Source: Cupriavidus malaysiensis
GTDB taxonomy: Bacteria > Pseudomonadota > Gammaproteobacteria > Burkholderiales > Burkholderiaceae
DNA length: 64,000 nucleotides
Reading direction: 5' to 3'
NCBI RefSeq assembly: GCF_001854325.1
Contig: NZ_CP017755.1
Coordinates: 1,798,001-1,862,000, forward strand
Shown: positions 9,178 to 18,397 of the stretch, piece after piece
Layout of the letters: the number at the start of each line of letters is the position of its first letter
Position numbering within the stretch: the stretch's first letter is position 1
Translations under genes and position numbers: made by a program
Notes under the pieces: generated by a model
Seen by the model: the letters and a program-made list of their open reading frames with translations, nothing else
The model's database searches: none
What the model was told of the DNA's origin: nothing

Positions 9178-10083
9178 TCAGTTGTCGCCGGAATCGAGCG
9201 TCATCGACGTTACGTCGATGCGCTGCAACTGATCCAGCTGGCGGATATCCGTGCGCAGCACGAAGGCTTCGGTGGGGCAGTACCAGTCGGTGATATGCAT
9301 CACGGTCGGTTCGACCTGGATGACCTCGTCGCCGACCATCAGCGGTCCGAGCGAAGTGCGTTTGTCATAGGTGATCGGCAGGCAGCTCTTGCGGCCGAGC
9401 ACGGTATCGATCACCTGCCGCTTGCCCACGCGGCGCGACCCCACGATGATCGAGGCATGCAGCGCGCGCATGCTGCCGACCACCTCGTCGGACCCCGCCG
9501 GCGAGATATCGAGCGCCACGCTCGATTCGAAGGTCTCGCCTGCCAGCGTGGTGCCTTCGCGAATGTCCATGCCGGCGTAACTGAACACGCCTTTGCCCTT
9601 GAAGGCGGCCTCGCCGAACATGCGCGCATAGCGTCCCCGCGCGTTGATCACGGCGTGCTGGCTCTCGATTTCGCTGGCTGCGTCCGGCGCGGTCTCGTTC
9701 GGATGACGGTCGATCGAGACCTCGTGCACCTGGTCCATCACTACCGGCGGGCCCATCAGCGCCGACAGCGCGGATTTCGACATGACCTCGAGCACCGCGC
9801 GGCAGCCTTGCGGCGTCTGGTCGGTATCGCGCAGTGTCATCGTGATCGACATCGGCATCGCGCCATCGCCCTCCATCTGCACGCGTGCCCCCGAGCGGAA
9901 CCAGGGGGCATCGCATAGCACCGCCCGGGCCGACGGCACGGTGATGGCAGGAGCCTCGCCGGCGCCGCCCGCCGCCGCCTGCGCGCCGCGGCCGTCCAGC
10001 GCTTGCGCCGAGGCCGGCGCGAATGCCCAGAGATAAAGCCAGGCCAGCGCCAGCGGCAAGCCATGTAGCGACTTCTTCTTCAC
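9178..10083 (-). CDS. Secreted protein of unknown function
   Basis: From the GTG at 10083 (AGGA eight bases upstream) the 301-residue product starts with three lysines and a hydrophobic signal peptide cleaved after PASAQA (about residue 25). The mature part is mostly beta-rich with two or three Cys residues, and shows repeated hydrophobic/charged alternation such as [11 protein letters not shown] and [21 protein letters not shown] do not recognise a family. A longer frame with an ATG at 10122 is open but would place the signal peptide internally. Codon use matches its neighbours, and the frame is uninterrupted, so it is probably a real gene. Confidence 0.7.
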   Translation of the reverse strand: MKKKSLHGLPLALAWLYLWAFAPASAQALDGRGAQAAAGGAGEAPAITVPSARAVLCDAPWFRSGARVQMEGDGAMPMSITMTLRDTDQTPQGCRAVLEVMSKSALSALMGPPVVMDQVHEVSIDRHPNETAPDAASEIESQHAVINARGRYARMFGEAAFKGKGVFSYAGMDIREGTTLAGETFESSVALDISPAGSDEVVGSMRALHASIIVGSRRVGKRQVIDTVLGRKSCLPITYDKRTSLGPLMVGDEVIQVEPTVMHITDWYCPTEAFVLRTDIRQLDQLQRIDVTSMTLDSGDN

Positions 10084-10153
10084 ATGAATCCTGTCTAGAA
10101 TGAAACGACCATCCGCATCCATCACGTCGTCCACCTGCCGGCATCGGCGCGCC

Positions 10154-10180
10154 GTTGTGTTCGTTGTATTCGTTGTGTTC
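10154..10180. repeat. 9-bp tandem repeat, GTTGTGTTC
   Basis: Three copies of GTTGT(G/A)TTC run from 10154 to 10180, in the divergent region between the secreted-protein gene and the HdeD-like gene. Confidence 0.75.
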
Positions 10181-10283
10181 CACCAGGCGGTCGCAGAGGG
10201 AAAGTAACGCGTTTCGGGCGGCTTGTCTCGTCGAGCATCCCGTGACCATCCCGTCAGGCCCGCCCGCATCCCTGGGAGATTCT

Positions 10284-10853
10284 ATGCTTCTGTACTACGC
10301 GAAACTGTGGTGGGTCGTGGCGCTGCGAGGTATTTTCGCAGTGCTGTTCGGCCTGTGCGCCTTTTTCGCGCCGATCGCGACGCTGGCCGTGCTGATACTG
10401 ATCTTCGGTGCCTACGCCGCCGCCGACGGGGTGGTCGCCCTGGCCATGGCCATCTCGGGCAAGGAGCGCGACGGCAGCGACCGCTGGATCCTCGCGTTGC
10501 AAGGGGTGCTCGGCCTCGGCATCGGCGCGCTCACCTTGTTCAATCCAGCCGTCACGGCGCTGTCCCTGCTGCTGTACATCGCTGCCTGGACCCTGGCCAC
10601 CGGGGTGCTGCAGATCGTTGCCGCGGTCCGCCTGCGCAAGGAGATCCCGAACGAGTGGTGGATGATCCTGGCCGGGCTGGCCAGCATCGCGCTCGCCTTC
10701 CTGCTGCTGTGGAATCCCGTTGCAGGCGCACTCGCCGTCCTGTGGATGATTGCAAGCTGGGCCACTGTGTGCGGCATACTGCTCATTGGCGTCGCATTCC
10801 GGCTGCGGCGCGCGCATCACGACCACCTGCACGGAAAACCCCTGGCGGCCTGA
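10284..10853 (+). CDS. HdeD-family membrane protein
   Basis: The 189-residue product is hydrophobic with six membrane helices in two similar halves, and matches the HdeD/DUF308 family: WWVVALRGIFAVLFG at the start, FGAYAAADGVVAL in helix 2-3, and the internal repeat WWMILAGLASIALAFLLLW. E. coli HdeD contributes to acid resistance at high cell density; the role here is unknown. The ATG at 10284 has GGGAGA seven bases upstream, and the first helix begins almost immediately. A longer in-frame extension to 10155 has no ribosome site and no family match. Confidence 0.88.
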   Translation: MLLYYAKLWWVVALRGIFAVLFGLCAFFAPIATLAVLILIFGAYAAADGVVALAMAISGKERDGSDRWILALQGVLGLGIGALTLFNPAVTALSLLLYIAAWTLATGVLQIVAAVRLRKEIPNEWWMILAGLASIALAFLLLWNPVAGALAVLWMIASWATVCGILLIGVAFRLRRAHHDHLHGKPLAA

Positions 10854-11163
10854 TCCCGGCGGGAAAGCCGCCTCGGCAGGCGTTCCGCCGGGAGGGGGGC
10901 GACGGTCGTGCTACCATTGCGCGCCGCGCGCCTCAGGCAGCATTGTTGCGCGCGGTATAAGTGCTGCATGAATCACCTTTTTGCCGCTACTCGACGCAAT
11001 CCGCGGATCCGATGTCTACCGGATCCGATGCGAATGCGTTGAGCCTCTCTTCCGTCCGGCCCCGTGGCCGCCCGGAAGGATCGCCCGGCCCGCCTAGCGC
11101 CGGAGAGGCGTGGCCCCATGCAGCGCCGGACGACCATCAAGCCAGTTTCTCTTCAGGAGATTT
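10854..11163 (+). other. Leader region of the arn operon
   Basis: No gene is supported. A TATAAG hexamer (10956-10961) is the best -10 candidate but lacks a good -35. The sequence GGATCCGATG occurs twice (around 11005 and 11020). If the -10 is right, the arnT mRNA has a leader of about 195 bases. A short open frame (10961-11224) overlaps arnT and looks like chance. Confidence 0.4.
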
Positions 11164-12909
11164 ATGCGTAGTTCATCGACCTCGCGCTATGCCGGGTTAC
11201 CTGTCGCTGCTATCGCGCTGGTAAGCCTGTTCATTCTGCTGGTCTGGTTCGGCACGCTCGATGCGCGCCACCTGCTGCGCTCCGACGAGGGACGATATGC
11301 CGAGATCGCGCGCGAAATGTTCGCCAGTGGCGACTGGGTGACGATCCGCTACAACGACCTGAAGTATTTCGAGAAGCCGCCTTTCCATATGTGGGTCACG
11401 GCGCTGACCTACACGCTGTTCGGCCTCGGTGACTGGCAGGCACGGCTGTGCGTGGCCTTGTCGGGCATGATCGGCCTGGTGGCCTCGATGATGGCGTCCA
11501 CCCGCTGGTTCGGCGCGCGAGCCGGCCTGCTGACCGGCCTGGTGCTGGTCGCCGCGCCGATGTGGAGCGTGGCGGCACACTTCAATTCGCTCGACATGAC
11601 CTTGTCGGGTGCCATGGCCTGCGTGCTGGCCTTCATGCTGCTGGCACAGCATCCGGATGCCAGCCCGGCCGCGCGGCGGGGCTGGATGTGGGCCTGCTGG
11701 CTGGCCATGGGTGTGGCCATCCTGACCAAGGGCCTGGTGGGCATCGCCCTGCCCGGCCTGGTGCTGGTGCTCTATACACTGATCTCCCGCGATTTCGCCT
11801 TGTGGCGGCGTATCCACCTGTTTTCGGGCATCGCGCTGATGCTGGTGGTCACGGTGCCCTGGTTCTGGCTGGTTTCCGAGCGCAACCCGGAATTCCCGCA
11901 GTTCTTCTTCATTCATGAGCACTGGCAGCGCTATACGTCCAAGGTGCACTCGCGCAGCGGCCCCGTGTATTACTTCGTGCCCCTGTTGATCGCCGGTTTC
12001 CTGCCCTGGCTCGGCCTGTTCCCGCGCATGTGGCAGGTGGTCCGAGGTGAAGGCCAGGCGCTCCGCTCCGGCGCGCGGCCGTTCCGCCCCGCGTTGCTGA
12101 CGGCTATCTGGGCCATTGCCATCTTCGTCTTCTTCAGCCTCTCGGACTCCAAGCTGCCCGGCTATATCGTGCCGATCTTCCCGGCCCTGGGCATCCTGGC
12201 CGGGTCGGCGCTGGAGCACATCACCGAGCGCTCCTGGCGGCGCCAGATGCTGGCGATGGCGGTGATCTGCGCGATCGGCCTCGCCGCCAGCCCCTACGTG
12301 GCTACCCTCAACTCGGACAACACGCCGAATGCCCTCTACCGTCCTTTCGCGGTCTGGGTCGGCGCCGCCTTCGTCGCCCTGCTCGCCGGCATCTGGCTCA
12401 GCTATCGCGTGCTGCGCCGCCGTGGCGTCTTCGCCAGCGTCGTGACCTACTCCGTCGCCATGTTCTGCGGCTTCACCATTGCCCTGCTCGGCCACGAGGT
12501 GATGGGCCGCAAGTCGTCCGGCGCCGATATGGTGCCCGCCATCAAGGCGGTGCTGACCGACGACATGCCGCTCTACGGCGTGCGCATGCTTGATCACACC
12601 CTGCCGTTCTACCTGCAGCACACTCTGGTCATGGTGGAAGCGCCGGACGAACTCGACTTCGGCACCAAGCAGGAACCCCAGAAATGGGTGCCGACGCTGG
12701 ATGGCTTCGTCGCCAAGTGGCAGGACGGCCAGCATGCGATGGCGATCATGGGTGCCGATACCTATGAACACCTGCGCCAGCGCCATGTGACGATGTACAA
12801 GATCGCTCAGGATACGCGCCGCGTGGTGGTGTCGAACTTCGCGCCGCCGGGCCAGGCGCAGGCTGCGCCGGCCGCCTCCGTCGAACCGGCCGCTTCCGCC
12901 CCGCAATGA
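11164..12909 (+). CDS. arnT: Lipid A 4-amino-4-deoxy-L-arabinosyltransferase
   Basis: The 581-residue polytopic protein belongs to glycosyltransferase family 83 (GT39 superfamily). The first periplasmic loop carries the catalytic RSDEGRYAEIAREM motif (Asp41-Glu42) and the YFEKPPF motif (about 68-74), followed by roughly twelve helices and a C-terminal periplasmic domain. It transfers aminoarabinose from undecaprenyl phosphate to lipid A at the periplasmic face of the inner membrane, lowering outer-membrane charge and giving polymyxin resistance. The ATG is preceded by AGGAGATTT. It is the first gene of a seven-gene co-directional arn operon, whereas in E. coli arnT comes after arnD. Confidence 0.93.
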   Translation: MRSSSTSRYAGLPVAAIALVSLFILLVWFGTLDARHLLRSDEGRYAEIAREMFASGDWVTIRYNDLKYFEKPPFHMWVTALTYTLFGLGDWQARLCVALSGMIGLVASMMASTRWFGARAGLLTGLVLVAAPMWSVAAHFNSLDMTLSGAMACVLAFMLLAQHPDASPAARRGWMWACWLAMGVAILTKGLVGIALPGLVLVLYTLISRDFALWRRIHLFSGIALMLVVTVPWFWLVSERNPEFPQFFFIHEHWQRYTSKVHSRSGPVYYFVPLLIAGFLPWLGLFPRMWQVVRGEGQALRSGARPFRPALLTAIWAIAIFVFFSLSDSKLPGYIVPIFPALGILAGSALEHITERSWRRQMLAMAVICAIGLAASPYVATLNSDNTPNALYRPFAVWVGAAFVALLAGIWLSYRVLRRRGVFASVVTYSVAMFCGFTIALLGHEVMGRKSSGADMVPAIKAVLTDDMPLYGVRMLDHTLPFYLQHTLVMVEAPDELDFGTKQEPQKWVPTLDGFVAKWQDGQHAMAIMGADTYEHLRQRHVTMYKIAQDTRRVVVSNFAPPGQAQAAPAASVEPAASAPQ

Positions 12910-12916
12910 GTGCCGC

Positions 12917-13288
12917 ATGAGCCTTTCTACCTTTGCCTTCATCTTTACCGGCGTGCTGCTCAACGCCTGCGCGCAACTGCTGCTCAAGGCCGGCGTCAAC
13001 GCCGTCGGTGCGATCACGCTGGATCGCGCCACGCTCTTCGCCACCGCCCTGCGCGTGCTGACGCAATGGCCGGTGCTGGCCGGCCTGACCCTGTACGTCG
13101 TCAGCGTGGGGGTGTGGATCGTCGGCCTGTCGCGCGTCGACGTGTCGATCGCCTACCCCATGCTGTCGCTCGGCTATGTGGTCAACGCGCTGGCAGCCTG
13201 GTGGCTGTTCGGCGAGATGATCGGTCCCTTGCGCGTCGCCGGCATCCTGTTGATACTGGCTGGCGTTTTTCTGATTGCCCGTTCCTAG
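12917..13288 (+). CDS. arnE: Small EmrE-like flippase subunit (ArnE/ArnF type)
   Basis: A 123-residue protein with four membrane helices, of the EamA/SMR type, lying seven bases after arnT and twelve before arnB. In E. coli, ArnE and ArnF form a heterodimer that flips undecaprenyl-phosphate aminoarabinose across the inner membrane. Only one such gene is present here, so it may work as a homodimer or with a partner encoded elsewhere; the E versus F assignment is therefore arbitrary. Motifs such as GVWIVGLSRVDVSIAYPMLSL and the C-terminal RVAGILLILAGVFLI are typical. Confidence 0.85.
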   Translation: MSLSTFAFIFTGVLLNACAQLLLKAGVNAVGAITLDRATLFATALRVLTQWPVLAGLTLYVVSVGVWIVGLSRVDVSIAYPMLSLGYVVNALAAWWLFGEMIGPLRVAGILLILAGVFLIARS

Positions 13289-13300
13289 GAGCCCGCGCCC

Positions 13301-14485
13301 ATGTCCGCATCCGTTTCTCCCGCCGAGGCTTTCCTGCCCTTCGTGCGGCCGAGTATCGATGAAGCCGCCATTGCCGAGGTCGGCAAGGTGCTGGCGTCCG
13401 GCTGGATCACCTCAGGCCCCAAGATGCAGGCCTTCGAGGAAGCCCTGTCGGCCCTGTTCGGCGGCCGTCCGGTGCGCACCTTCGCCAATGGTTCGGCAAC
13501 CATGGAGATCGCGCTGCGCATCGCCGACATCGGCCCGGGCGACGAAGTGATCACCACGCCGATCACCTGGGTGGCGACGGCCAACGTGGTGCTGACCGTC
13601 GGTGCCCGTCCGGTGTTCGTCGACATCGACCCGCGCACCCGCAACATCGACCTCGATGCCGTCGAAGCCGCCATCACGCCGCGTACCCGCGCCATCATGC
13701 CGGTCTACCTGTCGGGCCTGCCGGTCGACATGGAACGGCTCTACGCCATCGCCGCGCGCCATCAGCTGCGCGTGATCGAGGATGCCGCCCAGGCCATCGA
13801 CTCGCGCTGGCGCGGCCAGCGCATCGGCGCCTTCGGCGACCTGGCCAGCTTCAGCTTCCAGGCCAACAAGAACATCACCTGCGTCGAAGGCGGCTGCCTG
13901 GTGATGAATTCACCCGAGGAAGCCCTGCGCGCCGAGCGCCTGCGCCTGCAAGGCGTGATCCGCACCGGCATGGACGGCATGGACGTCGAGGAGCCGGGCG
14001 GCAAGTTCAACCTGACCGACGTCAATGCGGCCATCGGCCTGGCGCAGCTGGCGCACCTGGATGCCATCACGGCGCGCCGGGCGGCGCTCGCCGAGACCTA
14101 TTTCCGCTGCGCGGAGGCCGCCGGCCTGCGGGATCTGGGCATCGGCCTGCCCTTGCCGCTCGACCCGCACGAGGCCACCACCAACTGGCATATGTTCCAG
14201 GTGGTGCTGCCCGTCGAGCGCTTCGCCGGCGAGCATCCGCTGGGCGCGCGCGCCGCGGTGATGGAAGCGATGCGCGAGCAAGGCGTCGGTACCGGCGTGC
14301 ACTATCCGCCGGTCCACCTGTTTTCTTACTACCGTTCCCTCGGCTGGCGCGAGGGCATGCTGCCGCACGCCGAGCGCATCGGCCGCGGCATCGTGACGCT
14401 GCCGATGTTCCCCGCCATGCGGGATGCCGACGTGGAACGTGTCTGCGCAACCCTAAGCAAAACATGCAAACGCCTCTTCAAATGA
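13301..14485 (+). CDS. arnB: UDP-4-amino-4-deoxy-L-arabinose aminotransferase
   Basis: The 394-residue protein is a complete DegT/DnrJ/EryC1/StrS aminotransferase. The PLP lysine is Lys190 in FSFQANKNITCVEGG, and the cofactor-binding segment VIEDAAQAIDS lies just before it. It converts UDP-4-keto-pentose, made by the decarboxylase encoded downstream, to UDP-aminoarabinose using glutamate. The start ATG has TAGGAG upstream. Its 3' end overlaps the start of arnC, suggesting translational coupling. Confidence 0.94.
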   Translation: MSASVSPAEAFLPFVRPSIDEAAIAEVGKVLASGWITSGPKMQAFEEALSALFGGRPVRTFANGSATMEIALRIADIGPGDEVITTPITWVATANVVLTVGARPVFVDIDPRTRNIDLDAVEAAITPRTRAIMPVYLSGLPVDMERLYAIAARHQLRVIEDAAQAIDSRWRGQRIGAFGDLASFSFQANKNITCVEGGCLVMNSPEEALRAERLRLQGVIRTGMDGMDVEEPGGKFNLTDVNAAIGLAQLAHLDAITARRAALAETYFRCAEAAGLRDLGIGLPLPLDPHEATTNWHMFQVVLPVERFAGEHPLGARAAVMEAMREQGVGTGVHYPPVHLFSYYRSLGWREGMLPHAERIGRGIVTLPMFPAMRDADVERVCATLSKTCKRLFK

Positions 14486-15465
14486 GCCCCGTGGAGGTCT
14501 CGGTCATCATCCCCGTCTACAACGAGGAAGACGGCCTGCAGGCCCTGTTCGACCGCCTCTACCCGGTGCTCGACGGACTCGGCGAATCGTACGAGATCAT
14601 CTTCGTCAACGACGGCAGCCGCGACCGCTCGCCGCAGTTGCTGGCCGCGCAGTTCCACCGCCGCCCGGACGTGACGCGCGTGGTGCTGTTCAACGGCAAT
14701 TTCGGCCAGCATATGGCGATCCTGGCCGGCTTCGAGCATTCGCGCGGCAAGATCGTCGTCACCCTCGACGCCGACCTGCAGAATCCGCCGGAAGAGATCC
14801 CGCGCCTGGTCGCCTCGATGCGCGAGGGCCACGACTACGTGGGCACCATCCGCCGCGAGCGCAACGACTCGGCCTTCCGCCGCATCGCCTCCAAGGCGAT
14901 GAACCGCCTGCGCGAGCGCATCACCCGCATCAAGATGACGGACCAGGGCTGCATGCTGCGTGCCTACGACCGCAACATCGTCGACACCGTCAACGCCTGC
15001 CGCGAGGTCAACACCTTCATCCCGGCGCTGGCCTACACCTTCTCGGCCAACCCGATCGAGATCGTGGTCGAGCACGAGCAGCGCCATGCCGGCGAGTCGA
15101 AGTACTCGCTGTTCCAGCTGATCCGGCTCAACTTCGACCTGGTAACCGGCTTCTCGATCGTGCCGCTGCAGTGGTTCTCGGCCATCGGCACGCTGCTGTC
15201 GATCGCCTCCGCCGGCCTGGTGGTCCTGCTGCTGGCACGTCGCTTCCTGTTCGGCGCGGAAGTCCAGGGTGTCTTCACCCTGCTGGCCTTCAACTTCTTC
15301 CTGGTCGGCATCATGCTGTTCGGCATCGGCCTGCTGGGCGAGTACATCGGCCGCATCTACCAGGAAGTGCGCAACCGCCCGCGCTTCCGCATCCAGGCCG
15401 TGCTCGAGGCCGGCCCGGAAGGCGCCGCCAGGCCCGCCAGTACGGAGGCACCGTGCGCGCAGTAG
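14464..15465 (+). CDS. arnC: Undecaprenyl-phosphate 4-deoxy-4-formamido-L-arabinose transferase
   Basis: The 333-residue protein has a family 2 glycosyltransferase domain (VSVIIPVYNEEDGLQ at the N-terminus, VTLDADLQNPPEE as the nucleotide-binding DxD region) and two C-terminal membrane helices (about residues 235-290), as in ArnC. It loads the formylated sugar onto undecaprenyl phosphate on the cytoplasmic face. The start may be the ATG at 14464 (22-base overlap with arnB) or the ATG at 14482, which makes a classic four-base ATGA overlap; neither has a clear ribosome site. The 3' end overlaps the next gene by 13 bases. Confidence 0.93.
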   Translation: MQTPLQMSPVEVSVIIPVYNEEDGLQALFDRLYPVLDGLGESYEIIFVNDGSRDRSPQLLAAQFHRRPDVTRVVLFNGNFGQHMAILAGFEHSRGKIVVTLDADLQNPPEEIPRLVASMREGHDYVGTIRRERNDSAFRRIASKAMNRLRERITRIKMTDQGCMLRAYDRNIVDTVNACREVNTFIPALAYTFSANPIEIVVEHEQRHAGESKYSLFQLIRLNFDLVTGFSIVPLQWFSAIGTLLSIASAGLVVLLLARRFLFGAEVQGVFTLLAFNFFLVGIMLFGIGLLGEYIGRIYQEVRNRPRFRIQAVLEAGPEGAARPASTEAPCAQ

Positions 15466-16397
15466 TCTTCGCCTACCACAACGTCGGCGACCGCTGCCTG
15501 CGCGTGCTGCACGCGCGCGGCGTCGAGGTGGCGCTGGTCGTCACGCATCGCGACCGCGCCGACGAGAACATCTGGTTCCGCCGCGTGGCAGACACCGCGG
15601 CCGAGCTGGGCCTGCCCTGCATCTATGGCGAGGATCCGGCCGACCCTGCGCTGGCCGAGGCCGTCGCGGCCGCGCGTCCGGACATGATCTTCTCGTTCTA
15701 CTACCGCGCCATGATCCCGCAGGCGGTGCTGTCGCTGGCGCCGCGCGGCGCCTTCAACATGCACGGCTCGCTGCTGCCCAAGTACCGCGGCCGCGTGCCG
15801 GTGAACTGGGCGGTGCTGCACGGCGAAAACGAGACCGGGGCCACGCTGCACGCGATGGAAGCCAAGCCGGATGCCGGCTACATCGTCGGCCAGACCGCGG
15901 TGCCCATCCTCCCGGACGACACCGCCGCCCAGGTCTTCGACAAGGTGACGGTGGCCGCCGAGCAGACGCTCTGGGGCGTGCTGCCCGAGATGCTGGCCGG
16001 ACGCACGCCGCAGCATCCCAACCGGCTCGAGCAAGGCAGCTATTTCTCCGGGCGCAAGCCCGAGGATGGCCGCATCGACTGGTCCCAGCCGGCCGCGGCC
16101 GTCTACAACCTGATCCGCGCGGTGGCGCCGCCCTACCCGGGCGCGTTCACCGATCTCGGCGGCAGGCGTTTCGTGGTGGCGCAGGCGCGCCGCCCCGCTC
16201 CCGCCCGCCAGGCATCGCTGGCAGCCGCCCTGCAAGGCGGCGCGCCGGGTCTGCACGTGGTGCAGGACAGTATCGTCGGCCTGTGCGGCGATGGTGGCCT
16301 GGTCCTCGTCCATGAACTCCAGTCCGACGGCGCCACGCTGGCACCGGCGGCATTCGCATCCCTTCTCACCGCATCGACCAAAGAGGAAAACCGATGA
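15453..16397 (+). CDS. arnA: UDP-L-Ara4N formyltransferase (ArnA N-terminal half as a separate protein)
   Basis: The GTG start overlaps the end of arnC and has ACGGAGG as ribosome site. The 314-residue product is a formyltetrahydrofolate-dependent transferase; its catalytic Asn102, His104 and Asp140 sit at exactly the same numbers as in E. coli ArnA (FNMHGSLLPKYRG and the PDAGYIVGQ segment). It formylates UDP-aminoarabinose so that ArnC can use it. In E. coli this domain is fused to the decarboxylase; here it is a stand-alone protein that overlaps the decarboxylase gene by four bases. Confidence 0.92.
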   Translation: MRAVVFAYHNVGDRCLRVLHARGVEVALVVTHRDRADENIWFRRVADTAAELGLPCIYGEDPADPALAEAVAAARPDMIFSFYYRAMIPQAVLSLAPRGAFNMHGSLLPKYRGRVPVNWAVLHGENETGATLHAMEAKPDAGYIVGQTAVPILPDDTAAQVFDKVTVAAEQTLWGVLPEMLAGRTPQHPNRLEQGSYFSGRKPEDGRIDWSQPAAAVYNLIRAVAPPYPGAFTDLGGRRFVVAQARRPAPARQASLAAALQGGAPGLHVVQDSIVGLCGDGGLVLVHELQSDGATLAPAAFASLLTASTKEENR

Positions 16398-17446
16398 AAA
16401 AGGTCCTGATTCTTGGCGTCAACGGCTTCATCGGCCATCACCTGACGCGTCGCATTCTCGAAACCACGTCGTGGGAAGTCTACGGCATGGACATGTCGTC
16501 CGACCGCCTCGGTGATCTCGTCGAGCACCCGCGCATGCACTTCTTCGAAGGTGACATCACCATCAACAAGGAGTGGATCGAGTACAACATCCGCAAGTGC
16601 GACGTGGTGCTGCCCCTGGTGGCCATCGCCACCCCGGCCACCTACGTGCGCCAGCCGCTGCGCGTGTTCGAACTCGACTTCGAGGCCAACCTGCCGATCG
16701 TGCGCGCCGCCGTCAAGTACGGCAAGCACCTCGTGTTTCCGTCGACCTCCGAGGTCTACGGCATGTGCACCGACGGCGAATTCGATCCCGAGTCCTCCTC
16801 GCTGGTGTACGGCCCGATCAACAAGCCGCGCTGGATCTACGCCTGCTCCAAGCAGCTGATGGACCGCGTGATCCACGCCTACGGCATGGAACAGGGCCTG
16901 AACTACACGCTGTTCCGCCCCTTCAACTGGATCGGCGCCGGCCTCGACTCGATCTTCGAATCGAAGGAAGGCTCCTCGCGCGTGGTGACCCAGTTCCTGG
17001 GCCACATCGTGCGCGGCGAACCGATCAAGCTGGTCGACGGCGGCGAGCAGAAGCGCGCCTTCGCCGACATCGCCGACGGCATCAGCGCGCTGATGCGCAT
17101 CATCGAGAACCCGAACGGCGTGGCCAGCGGCAAGATCTACAACATCGGCAACCCGGGCAATATCCACTCGGTGCGCGAGCTGGCCGAGATGATGCTGAAG
17201 ATGGCCGGCGACTACCCCGAGTACGCCGAGGAAGCCAAGAAGACGCAGATCATCGAGACCTCGTCCGGCGACTTCTACGGCAAGGGCTACCAGGACGTGC
17301 AGCACCGCGTGCCGAAGATCGACAACACCATGACCGAGCTGGGCTGGAAGCCCGAGTTCAACATGGAACAGGCGCTGCGCCGCATCTTCGAAGCCTACCG
17401 TGGCAAGGTGGTGGAAGCGCGCACCCTGGTCGACTCGGCTTCCTGA
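16394..17446 (+). CDS. arnA: UDP-glucuronate decarboxylase (ArnA C-terminal half as a separate protein)
   Basis: A 350-residue extended short-chain dehydrogenase with the NAD-binding GVNGFIGHH loop at residues 8-16. Ser119, Glu120, Tyr149, Lys153 and Arg305 correspond to E. coli ArnA Ser433, Glu434, Tyr463, Lys467 and Arg619, a constant offset of 314, which equals the length of the upstream formyltransferase. It oxidises and decarboxylates UDP-glucuronate to the 4-keto-pentose used by ArnB. It overlaps the formyltransferase by ATGA. The UDP-glucose dehydrogenase that makes the substrate is not in this window. Confidence 0.93.
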   Translation: MKKVLILGVNGFIGHHLTRRILETTSWEVYGMDMSSDRLGDLVEHPRMHFFEGDITINKEWIEYNIRKCDVVLPLVAIATPATYVRQPLRVFELDFEANLPIVRAAVKYGKHLVFPSTSEVYGMCTDGEFDPESSSLVYGPINKPRWIYACSKQLMDRVIHAYGMEQGLNYTLFRPFNWIGAGLDSIFESKEGSSRVVTQFLGHIVRGEPIKLVDGGEQKRAFADIADGISALMRIIENPNGVASGKIYNIGNPGNIHSVRELAEMMLKMAGDYPEYAEEAKKTQIIETSSGDFYGKGYQDVQHRVPKIDNTMTELGWKPEFNMEQALRRIFEAYRGKVVEARTLVDSAS

Positions 17447-17457
17447 GTACGGCGCCG

Positions 17458-18348
17458 ATGGCACGCATTGCCCTGAAGGTGGACGTCGACACCCTGCGCG
17501 GCACGCGCGAGGGGGTGCCGGCCCTGCTGAACATGCTGGAGAAGGTGCGTGCCGAAGCCACCTTCCTCTACAGCCTCGGCCCCGACCACACCGGCTGGGC
17601 GCTGCGGCGCGTGTTCCGTCCCGGTTTCCTGAAGAAGGTCTCGCGCACCTCGGTGGTGTCCAACTACGGGCTGCGCACGCTGATGTACGGCGTGCTGCTG
17701 CCCGGCCCGGACATCGGCCGGCGCGGCGCCGCCCAGATGCGCGCCGCGCAGGCGGCCGGCCACGAGTGCGGCATCCACACCTGGGACCACGTCTACTGGC
17801 AGGACAATGTGCGCGGCCGCGACGCAGCCTGGACGCGCCGGCAGATGCAGAGCGCCTTCGACCGCTTTGTCGACATCTTCGGCGAAGCGCCGCCGACGCA
17901 TGGCGCGGCCGGCTGGCAGATGAACGACGAGGCCTTCCTGCAGATCGACGACTGGGGCATGGCCTATGCTTCGGACGGCCGCGGCGTCTCGCCCTACATC
18001 CCGACCGTGGGCGGCCGGCCCTGCCGCCACGTGCAGATGCCGACCACACTGCCGACCCTGGATGAACTGATCGGTGTCGACGGCCTGACCGAGGACAATG
18101 TGCACGAAGCCGTGCTGAAACTGAGCGCGGATGGCCGCGATCATGTTTTCACGCTGCACACCGAACTGGAAGGCGGCAAGCTCGCGCCGGTCTTCATGCG
18201 CCTGCTGCAGGGCTGGCGGGCGCAAGGGCACGAGCTGGTGTCGATGGCCACCTACTACCGCCATCTCGACCGCAGCACCCTGCCGCAGCTGCCCGTGAGC
18301 TGGGGCAGCATCCCCGGGCGCAGTGGTGAGCTGATCATTCAGCCTTGA
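17458..18348 (+). CDS. arnD: 4-deoxy-4-formamido-L-arabinose-phosphoundecaprenol deformylase
   Basis: The 296-residue protein is a NodB-homology deacetylase with the metal-binding Asp in LKVDVDTLRG and the HTWDH motif (HxxxH) near residue 105. It removes the formyl group after ArnC transfer, making the lipid carrier irreversible for flipping. It lies eleven bases after the decarboxylase and is the last gene of the arn operon. The next 140 bases hold no gene. Confidence 0.93.
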   Translation: MARIALKVDVDTLRGTREGVPALLNMLEKVRAEATFLYSLGPDHTGWALRRVFRPGFLKKVSRTSVVSNYGLRTLMYGVLLPGPDIGRRGAAQMRAAQAAGHECGIHTWDHVYWQDNVRGRDAAWTRRQMQSAFDRFVDIFGEAPPTHGAAGWQMNDEAFLQIDDWGMAYASDGRGVSPYIPTVGGRPCRHVQMPTTLPTLDELIGVDGLTEDNVHEAVLKLSADGRDHVFTLHTELEGGKLAPVFMRLLQGWRAQGHELVSMATYYRHLDRSTLPQLPVSWGSIPGRSGELIIQP

Positions 18349-18397
18349 GGCTGCGCGCAGAGCGATCGCCTGCTCCCCGCGTCCCCCTGACGAGACT

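Noticed and set aside
11003..11031. Direct repeat of GGATCCGATG in the arn leader
   Set aside because: Only two short copies in a GC-rich leader with no spacing or promoter logic; probably chance.
10961..11224. An 87-codon open frame before arnT
   Set aside because: It overlaps the arnT start, has no ribosome site and no recognisable protein character.
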